This document shows, one piece after another, positions 49,595-58,095 of a stretch of 64,000 bases of DNA; the first letter of the stretch is position 1, and each line of letters opens with the position of its first letter. Position numbers and translations under genes: made by a program. The stretch comes from Oscillospiraceae bacterium. GTDB lineage: Bacteria; Bacillota; Clostridia; Oscillospirales; Oscillospiraceae. The stretch covers positions 1 to 64,000 of the forward strand of contig JAFXPO010000031.1 in the NCBI GenBank assembly GCA_017527825.1, read 5' to 3'. The notes beneath the pieces are model-generated. The model did not search any database. It was not told the DNA's origin and worked only from the letters and a program-made list of their open reading frames with translations.

Positions 49595-50440
49595 ATGACA
49601 CACGATGTAAAAAAGCAGCTCGCGCTTTCTGCTGTGCGCATCCGGGAGGGGGTACTGACCGCCACCCACGCCGCGGGGTGCGGACACCCCGGCGGAAGCT
49701 TGTCTGCGGCGGATTTGTTTGCATACCTCTACGAAAAGGAACTGCGCGTTGATCCGAAGAATCCCAAGTGGGACGATCGTGACCGTTTCGTGCTCTCCAA
49801 GGGGCATACCGCTCCCGGTCTGTACGCGACGCTGGCGCAGCATGGGTTCTTCCCGGAGGAGGAGCTCACCACCCTGCGCAGCCTCGGAAGCCGTTTGCAG
49901 GGGCATCCCAACATGAACGAAGTCCCCGGCGTCGACATGTCCACCGGTTCGCTGGGTCAGGGCGTCTCCGCCGCCGCTGGCATGGCGCTGGCGGCGAAGT
50001 GCCGGGGCAAAGACTGCCGCGTGTATACGCTTTTGGGCGACGGTGAGATTGAGGAAGGCGAGGTCTGGGAGGCGATGATGTTCGCCCACCACTACAAGCT
50101 GGACAACCTCTGTGTCATCGTGGACAACAACGATTTGCAGATCGACGGTCACATCGGCGACGTGATCGACCCGTATCCCATTGTGGACAAACTGGAAGCG
50201 TTCGGGCTGCACGTCGTGGCGATCGACGGTCACGACTTCGAGCAGATGGAAGCCGCGTTCGCCGAGGCGAAGGCGACGAAGGGCGTGCCCACCGCCATCG
50301 TGATGAAGACGGTCAAGGGCAAGGGCGTCAGCTACATGGAAAATCAGGCAGGCTGGCACGGCAAAGCGCCCAACGACGTGGAGTACGAGCAGGGGATCAA
50401 CGAGCTGGAAGCCCAGCGCAAAGAATGGGAGGCGAAGTGA
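49595..50440 (+). CDS. Transketolase, N-terminal (TPP-binding) subunit
   Basis: A 281-residue half of a split transketolase, carrying the thiamine diphosphate domain. Landmarks are ATHAAGCGHPGGSLSAADL (catalytic His), SKGHTAPGLYA, STGSLGQGVSAAAGMALA and the TPP motif GDGEIEEGEVWEAMMFA followed by VDNNDLQ. With the C-terminal subunit it transfers two-carbon units between sugar phosphates in the non-oxidative pentose phosphate pathway. The ATG at 49595 follows AAGGAGG; the open frame back to 49511 covers the promoter. The partner gene follows after one base. Confidence 0.95.
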   Translation: MTHDVKKQLALSAVRIREGVLTATHAAGCGHPGGSLSAADLFAYLYEKELRVDPKNPKWDDRDRFVLSKGHTAPGLYATLAQHGFFPEEELTTLRSLGSRLQGHPNMNEVPGVDMSTGSLGQGVSAAAGMALAAKCRGKDCRVYTLLGDGEIEEGEVWEAMMFAHHYKLDNLCVIVDNNDLQIDGHIGDVIDPYPIVDKLEAFGLHVVAIDGHDFEQMEAAFAEAKATKGVPTAIVMKTVKGKGVSYMENQAGWHGKAPNDVEYEQGINELEAQRKEWEAK

Positions 50441-50441
50441 A

Positions 50442-51383
50442 ATGGCGGATGTGAAGAAGATCGCGACCCGCGACAGCTACGGCAACGCGCTGGTCGAGCT
50501 TGGCAAAGAGCATGACAACCTGATCGTATTCGACGCGGACCTCGCCGGCTCCACCAAGACGGGCGTGTTCCGCAAGGCGTTCCCCGACCGCCACTTCAAC
50601 TGCGGCATCGCGGAGGGCAATATGATGGCGGTCGCCGCCGGCGCCGCCGCGATGGGCATGGTGGCATTTGCCTCCAGCTTCGCGATGTTTGCCTCCGGCC
50701 GCGCCTTTGAGCAGATCCGCAACTCCATCGGCTATCCGCAGCTCAACGTCAAGATCGGCGCCACCCACGGCGGTATCTCCGTCGGTGAGGACGGCGCGTC
50801 TCACCAGTGCTGCGAGGACTTCGCGCTCATGCGCTCCATCCCCGGCATGGTGATCATGTGCCCTGCGGACGATGTGGAGGCTCGCGCCGCGGTCAAGGCG
50901 GCTTATGAATACAAGGGACCGGTTTACCTGCGCTTCGGCCGCCTCGCCATCCCCGTATTCCACGAGGAGGGCTTCGACTTCCAAATCGGCAAGGGCGAGG
51001 TGCTGCGCGACGGTACCGACGTCGCCATCATCGCCACGGGTCTCATGACCTATGAGGCGATTCAGGCGGGTGAGGCTCTGGCGGCGCAGGGCATTCACGC
51101 CCGCGTCATCAACCTCTGCACGATCAAGCCGCTGGACGAGGAAATCGTGCTTGCCGCCGCGAAGGACTGCGGGAAGATTATCACCTGCGAAGAGCATTCG
51201 ATCATCGGCGGTCTGGGCGAGGCGGTGTGCTCGCTGCTGAGCGAAAAGCTGCCGACGCCGGTCCGGCGCATCGGCGTCAACGACGAATTCGGACATTCCG
51301 GTCCGGCGGTGCCGCTGCTCAAGGAGTTCGGACTCTCCGCGGAGCATATCGTCGAGGTCGCGAAGAACTTCTGCAAGGAATAA
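50442..51383 (+). CDS. Transketolase, C-terminal subunit
   Basis: A 313-residue second half of split transketolase, with the pyrimidine-binding and C-terminal domains. It begins ATRDSYGNALVELGKEHDNL, has the catalytic glutamate region HFNCGIAEGNMMAVAAGAAA (Glu activates the thiamine ring), THGGISVGEDGASHQ and the C-terminal domain with EEHSIIGGLGEAVCSLL. Related proteins include deoxyxylulose-phosphate synthase, but the split arrangement with the preceding gene identifies a transketolase pair. Co-translated with the N-terminal subunit. No clear terminator follows before the promoter at 51391. Confidence 0.95.
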   Translation: MADVKKIATRDSYGNALVELGKEHDNLIVFDADLAGSTKTGVFRKAFPDRHFNCGIAEGNMMAVAAGAAAMGMVAFASSFAMFASGRAFEQIRNSIGYPQLNVKIGATHGGISVGEDGASHQCCEDFALMRSIPGMVIMCPADDVEARAAVKAAYEYKGPVYLRFGRLAIPVFHEEGFDFQIGKGEVLRDGTDVAIIATGLMTYEAIQAGEALAAQGIHARVINLCTIKPLDEEIVLAAAKDCGKIITCEEHSIIGGLGEAVCSLLSEKLPTPVRRIGVNDEFGHSGPAVPLLKEFGLSAEHIVEVAKNFCKE

Positions 51384-51390
51384 TTGCCGC

Positions 51391-51419
51391 TTGACGCGCG
51401 GATTTCCCTGTGTTATGAT
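51391..51419 (+). promoter_or_regulatory. Promoter of the hydrogenase maturation operon
   Basis: TTGACG, 17 bases, TATGAT; transcription expected from about 51426. Confidence 0.82.
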
Positions 51420-51424
51420 GCCGC

Positions 51425-51539
51425 TGTTACCTGAGGAGAAGCGAAGCCGCATGCTTTGCTGACAGCAAGGTGCGGCAACAGGATCATCTGCATATTTGCG
51501 TTAAAATGCCGTACCTTATCATGGGGTACGGCATTTTTT
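51425..51539 (+). promoter_or_regulatory. Leader with hairpin and intrinsic terminator, candidate riboswitch
   Basis: CTGTT (51424-51428) can pair with AACAG (51477-51481), enclosing a purine-rich GAGGAGAAGCGAA segment and a strong arm GCCGCA / TGCGGC extended by CTTTGCT / AGCAAGG. A terminator follows (AAAATGCCGTACC with GGTACGGCATTTT, 51503-51515 and 51525-51537, then TT). CGGCA at 51473-51477 could instead pair with TGCCG at 51507-51511, so folding of the arm and folding of the terminator look coupled. This is a transcription-attenuation layout; the ligand is unknown and no known class fitted. Confidence 0.6.
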
Positions 51540-51556
51540 GTTTGGGAGGCGACGTG

Positions 51557-51808
51557 ATGGAAACGCGGGTTGCGGTCATCAGCATCATCGTCGGTGAGCA
51601 CGGCGACGTGGAGCGGCTCAACCGCCTGCTGCACGAATACGGCTCCTATATCATCGGGCGCATGGGTATTCCCTATCGTCAGCGGAGCATCAACATCATC
51701 AGCGTGGTACTGGACGCGCCGCAAAATGAAATTTCCACCTTGGCGGGAAAGATCGGTGCGCTTGCCGACGTCACCGTCAAGACCGCGTACTCCAGCGTAC
51801 AGGGATGA
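51557..51808 (+). CDS. TM1266-type iron-only hydrogenase system regulator (ACT-like)
   Basis: An 83-residue ACT-like protein (TRVAVISIIVGEHGDVERLN ... YIIGRMGIPYRQRSINIISV) of the family annotated as putative iron-only hydrogenase system regulator, found next to hydrogenase maturation genes. ACT domains bind small ligands as dimers; it has no DNA-binding part. It is the first gene of the operon and overlaps hydE by 4 bases (ATGA). GGGAGG precedes the ATG at 51557. Reading starts only at this ATG, because the frame upstream to 51470 lies in the terminator leader. Confidence 0.88.
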   Translation: METRVAVISIIVGEHGDVERLNRLLHEYGSYIIGRMGIPYRQRSINIISVVLDAPQNEISTLAGKIGALADVTVKTAYSSVQG

Positions 51809-52851
51809 TCAACGCGTTGGTGGACAAGCTGTGCGCGCAGCACAGCTTAGAGGAAGCGGAGTACGCGCGGCTCATCGAGCGGCGCACAGACGAGACCGCG
51901 TCGCGGCTGGCGCAGCGCGCGGACGCGGTGCGGCGGGATATTTACGGCAACGCGGTGTTCGTGCGCGGACTCATTGAGATCAGCAACATCTGCAAAAACG
52001 ACTGCCTCTACTGCGGCATCCGCCGCAGCAACGCGAACTGTTCGCGCTACCGCCTGACGCCGGAGGAGATTTTGGACTGCGCCGACGAGGGCTATGCGCT
52101 GGGCTTTCGCACCTTCGTGTTGCAGGGCGGGGAGGACGCGTGGTTTACGGACGAGCGCCTGTGTGCGCTGCTGACCGCGCTCAAGGCGCGGCATCCCGAC
52201 TGCGCCGTGACACTTTCGCTGGGCGAACGCAGCCGCGCAAGCTATGCCGCGCTGCGCGCGGCAGGGGCGGACCGCTACCTGCTGCGGCACGAGACGGCGG
52301 ATCGGGCGCACTACGAAACGCTGCACCCGGCGGAGATGTCCTATGACAACCGCATGCGTTGCCTGCGTGACCTGCGGGAGCTGGGCTATCAGGTGGGCTG
52401 CGGGTTCATGGTCGGCTCGCCGTATCAGACGGCGGCGGAGCTGGCGAAGGATTTGAAGTTCATCGAGACCTTCCGCCCCGACATGTGCGGCATCGGACCC
52501 TTCGTGCCGCACCACGATACGCCCTTTTGCGGCGAGAGCGCGGGCACAGTGGAGCTGACCTGCTTCCTGCTGAGTGTCATCCGGCTCATTTACCCGCCGG
52601 TGCTGCTGCCCGCCACGACGGCGCTCGGCACCATTGATCCCCGTGGACGGGAGAAGGGCATCCTCGCGGGGGCGAATGTGGTGATGCCGAACCTGTCGCC
52701 GGTGAGTGTGCGGAAAAAGTACGAGCTGTACGACAACAAAATCTGCACCGGTGAGGAATCCGCCCAGTGCAAGAACTGCTTGAACGACCGGATGCGCAGC
52801 ATCGGTTACGAGATCGTGACCGACCGCGGCGACATTCGGAAACCATATTGA
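51805..52851 (+). CDS. hydE: [FeFe]-hydrogenase H-cluster maturase HydE (radical SAM)
   Basis: A 348-residue radical S-adenosylmethionine enzyme that acts with HydG and HydF to build the organometallic two-iron subcluster, probably making the dithiomethylamine bridge precursor. The cluster motif C-x3-C-x2-C is in ISNICKNDCLYCGIRRSN, followed by TFVLQGGEDAWFT and the barrel sequence VGCGFMVGSPYQTAAELA. The length is typical (about 345-350). It is co-translated with the preceding ACT-like gene, and hydG follows 18 bases later. The hydrogenase itself is not in this window. Confidence 0.96.
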   Translation: MINALVDKLCAQHSLEEAEYARLIERRTDETASRLAQRADAVRRDIYGNAVFVRGLIEISNICKNDCLYCGIRRSNANCSRYRLTPEEILDCADEGYALGFRTFVLQGGEDAWFTDERLCALLTALKARHPDCAVTLSLGERSRASYAALRAAGADRYLLRHETADRAHYETLHPAEMSYDNRMRCLRDLRELGYQVGCGFMVGSPYQTAAELAKDLKFIETFRPDMCGIGPFVPHHDTPFCGESAGTVELTCFLLSVIRLIYPPVLLPATTALGTIDPRGREKGILAGANVVMPNLSPVSVRKKYELYDNKICTGEESAQCKNCLNDRMRSIGYEIVTDRGDIRKPY

Positions 52852-52869
52852 AAGTAAAGGAACAAGATC

Positions 52870-54318
52870 ATGGCTGTTTACGATCCCAAATCCCTCAAAG
52901 CGGAGGAGTTCATCAACGACGAGGAAATCCGCGAGACGCTGGCGTACGCGGAGGCAAACAAGAACAACGTGGAGCTGATCGACAGCATCCTGGAAAAGGC
53001 GCGCCCCCGCAAGGGCGACAAGGGCTATGTCTGCACCGGTCTCACCCATCGCGAGGCGTCGGTGCTGCTATCGTGCGAAATCCCGGAGAAGATCGAGCGC
53101 ATGTATGAGATCGCCGAGGAGATCAAGATGGCGTACTACGGCAACCGCATTGTCATCTTCGCGCCGCTGTATCTCTCCAACTATTGCGTCAACGGCTGCC
53201 TGTACTGCCCCTACCACATGAAGAACAAGCACATTCCCCGCAAGAAGCTGACGCAGGAGGAGGTGCGCGCCGAGGTCATCGCGCTTCAGGACATGGGGCA
53301 CAAGCGCCTCGCCATTGAAGCCGGTGAGGACCCGGTAAACAATCCCATCGAGTATATTCTGGAGTGCATCAACACCATCTATTCCGTCCATCACAAAAAC
53401 GGTGACATTCGTCGCGTCAACGTCAACATCGCGGCGACAACGGTGGAGAATTACCGGAAGCTCAAGGACGCGGGTATCGGCACCTATATCCTGTTTCAGG
53501 AAACCTATCACAAGGAGAGCTATCTCCGCCTGCACCCCACGGGTCCGAAGCACGATTACGCTTATCACACCGAGGCGCACGACCGCGCCATGGAGGGCGG
53601 CATTGACGACGTGGGTCTCGGCGTCCTGTTCGGTCTTGAGATGTACAAATACGAGTTCGCGGGTCTTCTGATGCACGCGGAGCACCTGGAGGCTGTCCAC
53701 GGCGTCGGTCCGCATACCATCAGCGTGCCCCGCGTCAAGCGCGCGGACGACATCGACCCAGACGCGTTTGACAACGGCATCGACGACGAAACGTTTGCCA
53801 AGATCACCGCCTGTATCCGCCTCGCGGTGCCGTATACCGGCATGATCATCTCCACCCGCGAGAATCAGACCGTCCGTGAGAAGCTGCTGCGTCTCGGCGT
53901 CAGCCAGATCAGCGGCGGCTCCCGCACCAGCGTCGGCGGCTACGCCGAAGCGGAGCGTCCCCACGACACCGAGCAGTTTGACGTCAGCGACCAGCGCACG
54001 CTGGACGAGGTGGTGCGCTGGCTGATGGAGCAGGATCATATCCCCTCCTTCTGCACCGCCTGCTATCGCGCCGGACGTACCGGCGACCGGTTCATGGCGC
54101 TGTGCAAGAGCGGTCAGATTCTCAACTGCTGCCACCCCAACGCGCTCATGACCCTCAGCGAGTATCTGGAAGACTATGCCTCCCCTGAAACCAAAAAGCT
54201 GGGCTACGAGATGGTGGCGCGGGAGCTGGAGCGCATCCCGCGCGAAAATGTGCGGGAGATCGCCCGCGAGCACATCAACGACATTCGCAATTCCAACCGC
54301 CGCGACTTCCGATTCTAA
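52870..54318 (+). CDS. hydG: [FeFe]-hydrogenase H-cluster maturase HydG (tyrosine lyase)
   Basis: A 482-residue radical SAM tyrosine lyase that releases carbon monoxide and cyanide for the H-cluster. The N-terminal cluster motif is NYCVNGCLYCPYHMKNK (C-x3-C-x2-C). The extra C-terminal cluster used for CO/CN chemistry is shown by FCTACYRAGRTGDRF and QILNCCHPNAL. Barrel motifs include ALQDMGHKRLAIEAGEDPVN. The length matches HydG (about 470-480) rather than ThiH (about 375). It lies between hydE and hydF with short spacers and a weak AAAGGAAC ribosome site. Confidence 0.97.
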   Translation: MAVYDPKSLKAEEFINDEEIRETLAYAEANKNNVELIDSILEKARPRKGDKGYVCTGLTHREASVLLSCEIPEKIERMYEIAEEIKMAYYGNRIVIFAPLYLSNYCVNGCLYCPYHMKNKHIPRKKLTQEEVRAEVIALQDMGHKRLAIEAGEDPVNNPIEYILECINTIYSVHHKNGDIRRVNVNIAATTVENYRKLKDAGIGTYILFQETYHKESYLRLHPTGPKHDYAYHTEAHDRAMEGGIDDVGLGVLFGLEMYKYEFAGLLMHAEHLEAVHGVGPHTISVPRVKRADDIDPDAFDNGIDDETFAKITACIRLAVPYTGMIISTRENQTVREKLLRLGVSQISGGSRTSVGGYAEAERPHDTEQFDVSDQRTLDEVVRWLMEQDHIPSFCTACYRAGRTGDRFMALCKSGQILNCCHPNALMTLSEYLEDYASPETKKLGYEMVARELERIPRENVREIAREHINDIRNSNRRDFRF

Positions 54319-54330
54319 GGAGACATCGCC

Positions 54331-55539
54331 ATGGGACTCAACGACACCCCCTCCGCCGAGCGCGTACACATTGGCTTTTTCGGCATGCGCAACGCCGGCA
54401 AATCCAGCCTGGTCAACGCCGTCACGGGACAAAATCTGTCCGTGGTCAGCGATGTGAAGGGCACCACCACCGACCCCGTCAAAAAGGCGATGGAGCTTGC
54501 ACCGCTCGGTCCCGCGGTCATCATCGACACGCCGGGGCTGGACGACGCGGGAGAGCTGGGAGAAAAACGCGTGGAGAAGGCGAATGAGACCCTGCTGCGC
54601 ACCGATATCGCCGTTCTGGTGGCGGACGCCGCGCTGGGACTGACGCCGGAGGATCGCGCCCTGATCGCGCAGCTGCGCTCCCGCGAGGTGCCCTACGTCG
54701 TCGCCTACAACAAGGCAGACCTGCTTGCCGAACGCGCCGCGCGCAGCGACAACGAGCTGTACGTCAGCGCCCTGACCGGCGAGAACGTCAACGCCCTGAA
54801 GGAAATGCTGGGCGCTTATGCCAAAGAGCTGGAGAATCCTCGCCGTATTATTTCCGATCTGTTATCCCCTGGGGATATGGCGGTGCTGGTCACGCCCATC
54901 GATGGCTCCGCGCCCAAGGGGCGGCTGATCCTGCCGCAGCAGCAAACCATGCGGGACATTCTTGATGCCCACGCCAGCTTTGTCACCTGCCAGCCGGAGG
55001 AACTGGCATACACCCTTGCGTCTCTGCGGGTGCGGCCGCGTATGGTCGTCACCGACTCGCAGGCGTTCGGCGCGGTGGCAAAGGAGGTGCCGGAGAACAT
55101 TCCGCTCACGTCGTTCTCGATCCTCTTCGCCCGCTACAAGGGCAATCTCAAGCGGCTCGTGCGCGGCGCGGCGAAGCTCGCCGCATTGAAGGACGGCGAC
55201 CGGGTGCTGATTGCCGAAGGCTGCACCCACCATCGCCAGTGCAACGACATCGGCACGGTGAAGCTGCCGGGCTGGATCGAAGCGTACAGCGGCGCGAAGC
55301 CCGTGTTTTCCTTCACCTCCGGCGGCGAGTTTCCGCACAGCCTCACGCCCTATGCGCTGATCGTCCACTGCGGCGGCTGCATGCTGGGCGAGCGGGAGAT
55401 GCAAAACCGCCTTGCCCGCGCCGCGCTGGACGGTGTGCCAACGGTGAATTACGGCGTTGCCATCGCGCAGATGAACGGTATTTTGGAGCGCAGCCTGGAG
55501 CTGTTTCCGGATGCGCTGGCAATCCTGCGAGAAGAATAA
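54331..55539 (+). CDS. hydF: [FeFe]-hydrogenase H-cluster maturation GTPase HydF
   Basis: A 402-residue scaffold that carries the assembled two-iron unit to the hydrogenase. The N-terminal GTPase has GFFGMRNAGKSSLVNA (P-loop), DVKGTTTDPV, VIIDTPGLDD and AYNKADLL. The C-terminal part carries the cluster ligands EGCTHHRQCNDIG and, about 50 residues later, VHCGGCMLGE. It is the last gene of the unit, with a strong terminator just after. Presence of all three maturases implies an active [FeFe]-hydrogenase elsewhere in the genome. Confidence 0.96.
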   Translation: MGLNDTPSAERVHIGFFGMRNAGKSSLVNAVTGQNLSVVSDVKGTTTDPVKKAMELAPLGPAVIIDTPGLDDAGELGEKRVEKANETLLRTDIAVLVADAALGLTPEDRALIAQLRSREVPYVVAYNKADLLAERAARSDNELYVSALTGENVNALKEMLGAYAKELENPRRIISDLLSPGDMAVLVTPIDGSAPKGRLILPQQQTMRDILDAHASFVTCQPEELAYTLASLRVRPRMVVTDSQAFGAVAKEVPENIPLTSFSILFARYKGNLKRLVRGAAKLAALKDGDRVLIAEGCTHHRQCNDIGTVKLPGWIEAYSGAKPVFSFTSGGEFPHSLTPYALIVHCGGCMLGEREMQNRLARAALDGVPTVNYGVAIAQMNGILERSLELFPDALAILREE

Positions 55540-55542
55540 CAC

Positions 55543-55573
55543 AAGCCCGAAGGAGCCGTCCTTCGGGCTTTTT
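55543..55573 (+). terminator. Terminator of the hydrogenase maturation operon
   Basis: A 12-bp stem AAGCCCGAAGGA / TCCTTCGGGCTT with a 4-base loop, then TTT. Confidence 0.9.
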
Positions 55574-55601
55574 GGTTAACAAAACGTTAATCTGCGCAAC
55601 C

Positions 55602-55630
55602 TTGTCAGGTGTGGCATGATCCGGTATGAT
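55602..55630 (+). promoter_or_regulatory. Promoter of XRE-receiver / kinase pair
   Basis: TTGTCA, 17 bases, TATGAT, 35 bases before the start codon. Confidence 0.75.
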
Positions 55631-55664
55631 AAAAGAGGAATCTTAGGAAGAGGAGTTTTCCTTT

Positions 55665-56264
55665 ATGGTGGTCTCAAATTCATTTGGCAGGTGGCTCAGA
55701 GAGCGGCGCACGGAGCTGGGGATGACGCAGCAGCAATTGGCTGGCAAGATGTTTGTCTCCATCGCACTGGTGTCCTACTGGGAGAACGGTCGGCGCATGC
55801 CCGATGTCGCGATGCTCTCCCATCTTGCCCGGTGCCTGAAGGTGTCGAACGCGACACTGTTGGAAGCCATGCAAGAGGCGGAGGCGATGCCAGTCGTCAT
55901 TTTGGTGGATGATGAGAAAATCATCCTCAACGGCGGGCTTGTCACCTTGCGGAAGACACTGCCGGAGGCGCAGATCGAAGGCTTCTCCACGGCAAAGGAC
56001 GCGCTGTGCTTTGCCCGCGCAAACCAGGTGGACGTTGCTTTTTTGGATATTGAGCTGCGCAGCGGAAGCGGATTGAAGCTGGCGAAGGATTTGATCGCGA
56101 TCAACCCGAAAGTCAACATCATCTTCCTGACTTCCTATCGGGAATACGCGCTGGACGCGTGGGAATTGGACAGCAGCGGATATCTGCTCAAGCCGCTGAC
56201 AGAGGAGCAGGTACTCCACGAGATCAGTGTGCTGCGTTATCCGGTAAGGGGGCTGAGGGCGTGA
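55665..56264 (+). CDS. XRE helix-turn-helix fused to a response-regulator receiver
   Basis: A 199-residue protein with an unusual order: an N-terminal XRE/Cro-type DNA-binding domain (WLRERRTELGMTQQQLAGKM and ALVSYWENGRRMPDVAML, residues 8-65) and a C-terminal receiver (VVILVDDEKIILNGG, phospho-Asp in VDVAFLDIELRSGSGLKLA, TSYREYALDAW, YLLKPLT). Typical LytR-type regulators have the receiver first and a LytTR domain after. Phosphorylation would thus act on DNA binding from the C-terminus. The kinase gene downstream overlaps its stop codon (GTGA), so the two form a system. Start ATG 55665 follows AGGAAGAGG at some distance. Confidence 0.87.
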   Translation: MVVSNSFGRWLRERRTELGMTQQQLAGKMFVSIALVSYWENGRRMPDVAMLSHLARCLKVSNATLLEAMQEAEAMPVVILVDDEKIILNGGLVTLRKTLPEAQIEGFSTAKDALCFARANQVDVAFLDIELRSGSGLKLAKDLIAINPKVNIIFLTSYREYALDAWELDSSGYLLKPLTEEQVLHEISVLRYPVRGLRA

Positions 56265-57997
56265 AACGACCCGTTGTACCGGAGCGCCTCGTGTTTGCGG
56301 CGCTGCTGCTGATGCTGCTCAGCGGCGCCGCGCTGCTGTACCTGATGCGTCACGGAGAGGCGAAGCTTCTTGTGCGCCAGGCCGTGCCGCACAGCGAGCT
56401 GGGCGCGGTGCGCGAGGAGGAACCCATGGAGGGCTTCGCGGGAGTACGGCGACACTATGCGCTGACATTGCCGAAGCGTGTGGATGCCGGCTTGCAGCTT
56501 GCGTTCTTTGTGCGGCACCAGTATGCGGAGGTGCTGATTGACGGTCAGCGCCGCTTTGCTGTGCAGCCGGAGGGGCAGACGCTCAAAACGCCGGGCAACT
56601 ACTGGGCAATGATCAGCCTGAGGGGAAGAGACGCGGGAAAACGTGCGGAAATCATTCTGACACCCGTGTATCGCAGCAGTACAGAGCCGCGGTTCCTGCT
56701 GACGCCGAAGGAGTTCGCGTTCAAGGAGCAGCTGCGGAGCGATCTGCTCCTGATTATCCTCGGACTGATGGCGATTCTGACCGGGTTTCTGTTGGTGCTG
56801 CTGGTGCTGACCGTTCCCTTTGAACGACGCCGAAAGCGGGCGTTGACGTACCTCTCGCTGCTTTCGTTCTCGGGGGGCGTCTGGAAGCTGCTGGGTCTGC
56901 CCACGGCGTATCTAGTGCTGGACTGGTGGGGAGACCGGTTTTACGGCTACGCCACGGCGCCGTATCTGGCGGGAATGATCGCCTATCTGTTCATGCCGGC
57001 GTTCGCGATGCAGTTTCTTAACAATCTGCGTGAGGGCGGCGAGGCGCCCGCTGAACAGATCGGCGCGTTGGTCGCGGCGCTGACCGCAGTTGTTCTGTTT
57101 GTGCTGCAAATGCTTGGCGTGGCGGAGCTGCACGACTACCTGAATATGGTTTCGGTGCTGAACGCGCTGCTCATGGTGCTGTCATTGGCGGATATGCTGC
57201 GTTCGCGGAGTACCCGGCACCGACTCTGGCTTTTTTCGTTTCCCATCAGCATCGCGGTGGACCTGACGATTGCCTGGGTGACGCATTCCTCCCGCTGCGC
57301 GATCGCGTTGCTGCTGTGCATCCTCATCAACGCGCTGGCACACGGCGTGGTATTCGTCCGCACCGCCACCCGCGCGGAGGCGGACGCGCAGCGGATGCGG
57401 CTGATGACGCTGGCAGGGCAGATTCAGCCCCATTTTATTCAAAACGCGCTCACATCGGCGTATTATCTCTGCGACAGCGACCCGCAGAAAGCGATGCAGA
57501 TGATACGCGCCTTTTCTACTTATCTTGAAAATGACTTTCAGGCAGCGACCAACGACGCGCCGATTCCCTTCGAGCGCGAGCTGGAGCACACCAGGGCGTA
57601 CCTTGCCGTCGAGCAGCTGCGGTTCGAGGGGGAGCTTTTTGTTCAGATCGATACCGCAAGCACAATGTTCCGTCTGCCGCCGCTGACCCTCCAGCCGATC
57701 GTAGAGGACGCGGTGAAGCGCGGGCTTGGCAAAGGCGTTTCCCCGGAGCATATCACGATCCGCGCAAAGGAGCGCGACGACGGCTGCGAGCTGACGGTGG
57801 AGGACGACGCCCCGCCGTCGGATGGGGACGCGCTGCAAATCGTCGACGCGCGGCTGCGAACGCTCAGCGGCGGAGAACTGCGCATCGAGCCACTCGCCGA
57901 CGGAACGCGCGTTACGGTGTGGATTCCGAAAGCCGCTGAAGAGAAGAAGCCTTTCTTGCTCCCGGAGCGCGGATTCTTCTTGCGAAATCCCGGATAA
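56261..57997 (+). CDS. LytS-like sensor kinase with degenerate ATP-binding domain
   Basis: A 578-residue membrane sensor. One N-terminal helix is followed by an external beta-rich domain (about 40-160), then about seven hydrophobic helices (about 160-365), as in 7TM-type sensors. The kinase core has the His-kinase motif IQPHFIQNALTSAYYL. The usual N box (QPLVENAIKHG) reads LQPIVEDAVKRGLGKG, with Asn replaced by Asp and His by Arg. The glycine box reads VEDDAPPSDGDALQIVDARL, without the normal G-x-G. It may be a weak kinase or a pseudokinase. GTG start at 56261 overlaps the receiver gene. It also carries the promoter of the next gene in its last codons. Confidence 0.83.
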   Translation: MKRPVVPERLVFAALLLMLLSGAALLYLMRHGEAKLLVRQAVPHSELGAVREEEPMEGFAGVRRHYALTLPKRVDAGLQLAFFVRHQYAEVLIDGQRRFAVQPEGQTLKTPGNYWAMISLRGRDAGKRAEIILTPVYRSSTEPRFLLTPKEFAFKEQLRSDLLLIILGLMAILTGFLLVLLVLTVPFERRRKRALTYLSLLSFSGGVWKLLGLPTAYLVLDWWGDRFYGYATAPYLAGMIAYLFMPAFAMQFLNNLREGGEAPAEQIGALVAALTAVVLFVLQMLGVAELHDYLNMVSVLNALLMVLSLADMLRSRSTRHRLWLFSFPISIAVDLTIAWVTHSSRCAIALLLCILINALAHGVVFVRTATRAEADAQRMRLMTLAGQIQPHFIQNALTSAYYLCDSDPQKAMQMIRAFSTYLENDFQAATNDAPIPFERELEHTRAYLAVEQLRFEGELFVQIDTASTMFRLPPLTLQPIVEDAVKRGLGKGVSPEHITIRAKERDDGCELTVEDDAPPSDGDALQIVDARLRTLSGGELRIEPLADGTRVTVWIPKAAEEKKPFLLPERGFFLRNPG

Positions 57998-58008
57998 CGA
58001 GGTATGCT
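57980..58008 (+). promoter_or_regulatory. Promoter of the ECF S-component gene
   Basis: TTGCGA, 17 bases, TATGCT, inside the end of the kinase gene. The resemblance to the thiT promoter (TTGCAA-N17-TATGCT) is notable. Confidence 0.65.
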
Positions 58009-58017
58009 GTCACTAAG

Positions 58018-58063
58018 CGATGCGTTTTCGCCTGCCTGCTGAGGGACCTGACGGGACGCATCG
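58018..58063 (+). promoter_or_regulatory. Structured leader of the ECF S-component gene
   Basis: An 8-bp perfect closing stem CGATGCGT / ACGCATCG encloses 30 bases (GCCTGCCTGCTGAGGGACCTGACGG core). No terminator follows, so any control would be at translation. Vitamin S-components are often behind riboswitches, but I cannot assign a class. Confidence 0.4.
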
Positions 58064-58095
58064 GTATCTCTGCATTGCAACAAGGAGAATCCGAT

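Noticed and set aside
51425..51556. Leader of hyd genes as a NiCo (czcD) riboswitch
   Set aside because: GCGGCAACAG matches one part of that consensus, but the four-helix junction and other conserved blocks are missing and the element is too short.
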